In this document: piece after piece, positions 59,901-64,000 of the stretch
How positions within the stretch are numbered: the first letter of the stretch is position 1
Layout of the letters: every line of letters starts with the position of its first letter
Assembly (NCBI GenBank): GCA_000727475.1
Contig: KL647305.1
Coordinates: 1,597,557 to 1,661,556, forward strand
Direction: 5' to 3'
Length of the DNA: 64,000 bases
DNA from: Sarcocystis neurona
Taxonomy: Eukaryota > Apicomplexa > Conoidasida > Eucoccidiorida > Sarcocystidae
Notes under the pieces: model-generated
What the model saw: only the letters and a program-made list of their open reading frames with translations
Database searches by the model: none
Told to the model about the DNA's origin: nothing
Position numbers and translations under genes: made by a program

Positions 59901-62900
59901 GTTCGACGTGTGCAGTGTAAGGACGCGACACTCAGGAAAAGAAACGGCGTAGGCAAAGTGAGAAGACGTGCTACGCATACAGGACTTTTATAGGTATATA
60001 TGTGTGCGGCTGCATCAGCCTATTCACGCATATCTCAGTTTTCTTCTCCCACTTGTACCACAATACATACGTATGTATACATATATATATATATATGCTG
60101 AAAGATTTTCTTACCGGCGACAACGAGGCAGTTAGCAGGACATTTGACGGACACTGTGGTTCCAGGTGGGCCGTTGAAAACGGAGTTCCCCCCTAGCGTC
60201 GTAGAGCAGGAGATATCAACGTAGGAGGGAGGCGGGTTCAAAGCGTCCCTATTGGTGGAGCCTACAGAACAGCTTTAGCGTGGGCATGCGAAGTGTAACT
60301 GCTTTCCTCAAAACATGATGTGAAGCACGGTGGATGCATTTTGCCTGCTATATATCAAGGCTTCCACGATGAGCATGTACACAGGTGGAGATAGTTATAC
60401 GTATCGACGTGCATCTGGACAAAGGACATAATGCCTTTCCACATTCCGGCGGTTGTTTCATTCCGAGGTCTCCTCAGGCTCCAAGAAAGCTGCTTACAGA
60501 TAATGGCAGACATCTCAACAGCCGAAGCATCAAAGAAAACGAGGCCTTCCGTTCCGATGCCCACCGCATTCGGAAGTCCCACTTGCTGGGCTTCAGCAGA
60601 CATCACGTACTCCGTTATCTGTGGCACGCAGACACAGAAAGACATCACAGACTCCGATTTTTGTGAAAGCCCACACAGGAGAGGAACCTGTAGGTCAAGT
60701 AGATATAACTGCGTTCTGAGGGAAGACCATTTGCTGGTTCTGTCGCAGAACAAGTAAAGACGCGTATCACGCTCGACTGGAGGTCAACTGTGTATATCAA
60801 TTGTGTATATCTACAGTATGCAAAAGCGAATACCACGTTAAAGGCGAACACACGTAAAAGTTGAACGTTGAATTTCGCGAAAAAACAAGGCAGACAAGGA
60901 TAGAAAAAATCGATCCTCGTCCGAACACACGTTAATTTTGTTGGCACGTCTCAATTCAGAAAAAAATGTTCCCCTACATCTTTTTTCAAATCGAGAGAGT
61001 AGAAGTATCCTCTTCCGTCGTTCACTCCTAGAGGCACGGGGTGCTGCAAGTCCAGCTCCATCCAGCGAAGCATGCGGTGAAGCGGCGTAATTTGACCGGC
61101 GCTGTGCAAATGAACAGGCTCCAAGCCGTAACCTGCGACATTGTGTTCCAAACCATAGATTGTGACGTATGTGCATGCTTAAGTAGATGTGTACGTATAC
61201 GTGCGTATATATATGCGTAGAAATATGCTGTGGTGTCCGGGTGAACCGTTTGATTCTAAGGCTGGTAATGGATACGGCAATTCAGTTGACCTCCACACGC
61301 ATCGTGTTTTGCCCCTACGTCTGCAGGATATGCTTGTGAGTTAGTAAGTGATCCCCCGTACCTCCACACACTTCGACGGTATCAAGAGGCTCTAGCAGCC
61401 CGTCGTTTTCTGAATCGTATGCGTCATTACGTAAGAGCCAAGAGGGGAATTCGATGCTGTGACAGACAGAATACTACCACTACCTATCTTGTCCATACAA
61501 AGTATTTGTCTGAACCAAGTAAATTCATATGTATCTCCGTTAATCTATATATGTGTGCGCCTGTGTGTGTACACCGGTTTCTGCAACGGCACCCACGTAG
61601 AGATATCTGTCTGTGTACGCCCCCTACGAGGGTGTATATTCAGTGCACGTAGACAAATGTGCCTTTTCTTGAGTAACATACCTGGAGGAACAAAGTACGT
61701 GCCCCCGAACTCTAGGTCGCAGTACGCTCTAAAAGCCTTGGGAGAACACGGAGGAGCGACGTAATAAAATCCGGAGACTGCCCTTGGCTGAGTATTTTTC
61801 AGCGTGTAGCAGTCTTTAAGAGGCTTCTCTTCAGTAAGCCCCGGAGTGGAGCTGTCCAAACGTCCGAACCCAAGACTTTTTGCAGCGGCTTTTACTCGAT
61901 TTTCTGCATGCGGTACAAGTAACATTGGGGGAGCCGGAAAAATTCACGCTCTTCTGCAGAAATATCACCTCACCGAGATCTGCGAGTTGATTGGAGAGAC
62001 TTTCGTATTCGCTGTTCATAGTACGAAGCTTTTCTCTGGCTTGTTCCTTGTCCGCCTTGCAAGTTTTCAACTGGGTCGTAATGCCCTCAATTTCGTTCAA
62101 GTAGACACCCAGCTGGCTGGTGGCATTGTTCACACGGTCTGTAACGCTAGCTAATTCATTTCCAGAAACAAAATCCACTTCCGCCACAAGCTCCAGAAAA
62201 AATTTATCGCGAGCATCTTTAGAAATCTTGGCTGTCCCGCAGGGTTGCACAATCGACCGCAGGCGGTTGCTGTAAGCGCTCAAAGTACGAATTCCATACA
62301 GATACTCCTCTTCCACTTTCCTGAAAAGGAAGGGAGAAGGCGTGCACAGGTGAAGGGAAAGGGGAGAAAGATAAGGGAGGTGAGTGAGACCAAAAGAGGT
62401 TATGTACGATGCACAGGAAAGGAAAAAGACGACTGAGAAGATACTGGAGACGACTTGACAAAAAACGAAATTACATTCTAAAGGTGATCGTTCTGGGAGA
62501 GATGGACTGTCGAAGTGAACAAGGAGATGAACGTGCACAAACGGGATACGGACAGCAAGTGCAGAGCGGAGCAGGAGAGGGTTCGCATCGGGCCGAGGTC
62601 GGCAGGGAGAAATCCGCAGTGCGTGGCGTCGAAAGTGTGAAGAAGGCTTCAAGGACAAGTTTAACCACTTTCGCGGAAAGCCACTCACTAAGGCAGACTG
62701 AACGAGAACGCAATTTATGAAGACATTGAACAAGTAAGAGAAGAAACACGAGGAACATGGGTGTATCTGAGGCTGGCAGAAAGCAAGTTGTGGTGCGCAG
62801 CTACATTCAAACATCTGATATAGCGTGAACTGCGCTATAGCGAGGCACACAGTGGGGGCAACCATTTGACATCGAACATGCGACAGAGACACACAGAGCC

Positions 62901-63674
62901 GTTACTCTCCCCCACCTTTCCCACATAACGATTCGAGAATCGACTGAGTAAGCAAAACAGACACAGAGGCAATTCTACCGACGGCATTTCAGTGTATTTT
63001 TCACGAAGATATGGCACATATGCAAACGGCCCGTACACACATTCACACCGTGTCGGGTGTGCGTGTGTGTGCCTGTGTGTATGTGTGTCGGTGTGTGTGC
63101 GTGTGTGTGTGTGTCTACGGCGAAATATGTATGTTCGAACATACGTGAACATCATGTTACATTGAGTGATCGGTACGTGCCCCCAACGCCGCTGTGAAGA
63201 ATCTAAAGTCTTGACTCTTACCCGTGGGTAGGGTGAGGTCTGAGCAGAGCGATGCGAAGGTATCGCCCGACAACACTCTTCGTGTCAACGAGCGAAGTAT
63301 ATAGACTATTTGTCGCTTCTTTGGCGATGAGTTCAAACTCTTTGCCATCCGCACTGACACTTATTGTAAAGCTCATAGCTGGATACTCCCACGCAATCGT
63401 CAAATGGTTTAACTTATATTTCTCTCCCAAGTCCACTTCTAGATACACTGCGTCCGGAGCAGCGTTAACGGAGAAACTCTGTGAAGCCCAGTAAGTAGCA
63501 GAGTCTCCATCCACCGCAGCAGAGGGAGAGTGTACTGTATCTCCCGCGCGTGGGTGACTTGTTTTCGCCTGCTTGTTCTTGGCGACGTCGCTACTGCCTG
63601 CTTTCGTGCCTTCCTGGCTAAGGCAGAAGGAGCCACCCTTCAGCAATTTTAGCTGGTTATTTGGCTGAAGCTCC
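45332..63674 (-). CDS. LCCL-domain secreted adhesive protein, CCp1/CCp2-like (5' partial)
   Basis: Exons, 5' to 3': 63674-63222, 62320-61974, 61903-61682, 61132-60978, 60618-60498, 60261-60115, 59534-59209, 59004-58621, 58553-58494, 58000-57890, 57784-57673, 56865-56615, 55810-55397, 54876-54760, 53517-53436, 51955-51704, 50486-50416, 48922-48750, 47966-47704, 46974-46915, 46296-46227, 45407-45332. These give 1,421 residues after one leading base, ending at a TAG. Every junction is GT-AG with matching phase. Domains in order (fragment numbering): F5/8C discoidin 1-170, coiled coil 175-266, NEC-like 285-392, LCCL 448-550, Gln-rich linker 610-640, beta-sandwich modules 785-1020 and 1040-1208, Cys-rich repeats 1285-1421. 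This order resembles Plasmodium CCp1/CCp2 (LAP) proteins: secreted, sexual-stage, forming adhesive complexes. Signal peptide and N-terminal domains lie outside the window. Confidence 0.85.
48750..48922 (-). other. LCCL gene exon 18: Pro/Glu/Ala linker
   Basis: Encodes HPLKEKPPPSAATKEPDAAQ, then Glu/Ala-rich sequence, and ends RRIHWEDR across the splice. The acceptor is TTTGCAG and the donor GTACAT, phase 2. It joins the second beta-sandwich module to the Cys-rich tail and parallels the HETEPPPEPL linker after the first module. Confidence 0.75.
50416..54876 (-). other. Second LamG/levanase-lectin-like module, exons 14-17
   Basis: Exon 14 gives NNWLVVDPESAVGRSQWEIR, exon 15 gives ESGTFSFRMMPQC, exon 16 gives VGGVFKYRDKQNYMLLELG and PGQWNTVSITFSGGNVVINA, exon 17 gives GGSVGLASWNCGGVAFADVL. 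It parallels the first module step for step (W..., xxFRMRD/xxFKYRDK, Wxxv, GSxGffts...FaDv), indicating an internal duplication. The fold assignment is from strand pattern only and is tentative; levanase-associated lectin-like domains have been described in CCp1/CCp2. Confidence 0.7.
54877..54911 (-). promoter_or_regulatory. Exon 14 acceptor with a (TG)n tract
   Basis: On the coding (minus) strand a run of about ten TG dinucleotides lies just upstream of the acceptor TGTATCAG, in place of a pyrimidine tract. TG-repeat length next to acceptors is known to affect splicing in other eukaryotes. Here that is inference only. Confidence 0.45.
55397..57784 (-). other. First LamG/levanase-lectin-like module, exons 11-13
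   Basis: Exon 11 ends FFDVFEVFNSKSAV; exon 12 has GTGSWKMGNAPVGGRDGSN and GSVGIAFRMRDFANMFLFEL; exon 13 has GKWYTVRIEMRQARIQITVS and, after an Ala/Ser insert, FPSGSIGFFTSGIDAAYFDA. The strand pattern fits a concanavalin-like jelly roll. Exon 13 starts after AAG (55811-55813), a less common acceptor, chosen because it alone keeps phase 0 and the domain continuous. Confidence 0.72.
57890..59004 (-). other. Linker exons 8-10: Gln/Ala-rich, then helical
   Basis: Exon 8 (59004-58621) has SKQQQQYQQQQLAAAAQNQQ and a Gly/Ala-rich stretch, then helical sequence with EAAIELLQELMNLRVG. Exon 9 (58553-58494) and exon 10 (58000-57890) continue with NARALLKPAG and GRVAITLNRAEEHLKQ. All are phase 0 to phase 0 and could be skipped or gained without a frameshift. 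The poly-Gln insert is an Eimeria-type addition to a conserved family. Confidence 0.75.
59209..60261 (-). other. LCCL domain, exons 6 and 7
   Basis: Exon 6 has ISCSTTLGGNSVF and TTVSVKCPANCLVVA; exon 7 has GGPEGGYTEDSAVCLAAIHS and VTVRVVEAPEEFEGSDSNGI. The four conserved cysteines and the YTxDSxVCxAAIH signature of LCCL domains are present; the intron (59535-60114) splits the domain after CPANC. A long exon 7 tail ends SEDVPSNRMG at a GTAAGG donor. Confidence 0.9.
60498..61903 (-). other. NEC-like (fibrinogen/collagen C-like) domain, exons 3-5
   Basis: Exon 3 has SGFYYVAPPCSPKAFRAYCD, then LEFGGTYFVPP, matching the SGxYxIxPxxxxxFxVYCDxxxGG core of fibrinogen/neurexin-collagen (NEC) domains. 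Exon 4 has ITPLHRMLRWMELDLQHPVP and a DGRGYFYSLDLKKD end; exon 5 has EYVMSAEAQQVGLPNAVGIG. The donor of exon 4 is GTAGGG, picked because it gives phase 0 into exon 5. Confidence 0.78.
61974..63674 (-). other. Discoidin (F5/8C) domain and coiled coil, exons 1-2 of the visible part
   Basis: The first exon in the window (63674-63222, acceptor TTTCAG) encodes AVDGDSATYWASQSFSVNAA, DAVYLEVDLGEKYKLNHLTI and GRYLRIALLR, a good discoidin/F5-8C core. It finishes in exon 2 with LYGIRTLSAYSNRLRSIVQP. Exon 2 then forms a probable coiled coil with TDRVNNATSQLGVYLNEIEG and EQAREKLRTMNSEYESLSNQ. The first exon starts in phase 2, so at least one more 5' exon lies beyond 64000 or is unrecognised. Confidence 0.85.
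63050..63120. repeat. TG/CA microsatellite in an intron
   Basis: Long GTGTGT run with CGGTGTG interruptions, within the intron between the F5/8C exon and the coiled-coil exon. Other TG/CA tracts lie at 31678-31700, 45954-45973, 49048-49076, 53978-54012 and 55084-55105. Confidence 0.8.
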
Positions 63675-64000
63675 CTGAAAGAAGGAATGGCAAAGTAGAG
63701 TGCTTCACACGACACGGCAGAGAGACGGTACCACTAGCGACTGACGCAAAAAAAATCATTCGTCGGATGTCTGCGTAGAGATGGACGAAGAGGTGCGAAG
63801 CTGGACAGAAAAACTCAGATTAAAAAAAGGCTTTACTGAAAAGCCAAGCCGTCATACAACTAGCTGCAGAGGATCACATTCACAGCGGTGGATCACTGCA
63901 TCTCTGGATCACGGAGGTGAACACCCAGAGGGAAGGCAGCTCCAAAAAGGACACGAGCTACAAACAATGCACACCCGTCTACTGAGACACCCGACAGTGT
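63675..64000 (-). other. Right edge, probably intron of the LCCL gene
   Basis: No exon with a usable acceptor, donor and open frame is visible on the minus strand. The phase of the next exon requires coding sequence upstream, so this is read as intron running off the window. Confidence 0.5.

Noticed and set aside
61954..61973. A 20-nt intron after LCCL gene exon 2
   Set aside because: Too short to splice; the AG at 61904-61905 gives a 70-nt intron with correct phase.
1..64000. CRISPR arrays, operons, Shine-Dalgarno sites, prophage
   Set aside because: The DNA is eukaryotic with GT-AG introns; the tandem repeats are microsatellites and coding minisatellites with no spacer structure.

Overview
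The window looks like nuclear DNA of an apicomplexan coccidian, most likely Eimeria. Four things point there: very dense CAG/CTG repeats that encode runs of Gln, Ala and Ser inside otherwise conserved proteins; many GT-AG introns full of TA and TG microsatellites; an apicomplexan-type AP2 transcription factor with a C-terminal ACDC domain; and an LCCL-domain (CCp/LAP family) secreted protein. No species can be named from the sequence alone, and I saw no tRNA or rRNA gene.

Layout. (1) About 0.5-16.6 kb is a CAG/CTG low-complexity block. On the minus strand it holds one uninterrupted frame of over 4,200 codons (15418 to 2753 from the first ATG), whose C-terminal 240 or so residues are of normal complexity but were not recognised. 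Shorter Gln/Ser/Ala-rich frames lie on both sides. (2) 16.6-23.5 kb has no gene I can support. (3) 23.5-27.2 kb holds several coding-like plus-strand pieces, starting with a signal-peptide ORF; the exon structure could not be resolved. (4) 27824-40840 (+) is a six-exon ApiAP2 gene of 1,992 codons. All five splice junctions agree in phase. It carries two AP2 domains, the first interrupted by a 1.8 kb intron, and a C-terminal ACDC domain. (5) 40.8-45.3 kb is the gap between two convergent genes, with ambiguous open frames. (6) 45332-63674 (-) is the 3' part of a CCp1/CCp2-like LCCL protein gene: 22 exons in the window, 1,421 codons, all 21 junctions in phase, 5' end beyond the window. Its domains run discoidin (F5/8C), coiled coil, NEC-like, LCCL, Gln-rich linker, two related beta-sandwich (LamG/levanase-lectin-like) modules, and a duplicated Cys-rich tail.

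Known biology: ApiAP2 proteins are the main sequence-specific transcription factors of Apicomplexa, and CCp/LAP proteins are secreted multi-adhesion-domain proteins of sexual stages and oocyst/sporozoite formation in Plasmodium. That these two neighbours share a stage or a regulatory link is only a possibility suggested by position. Exon models were built by hand from splice sites, phase continuity and domain continuity, and have not been tested against transcripts.
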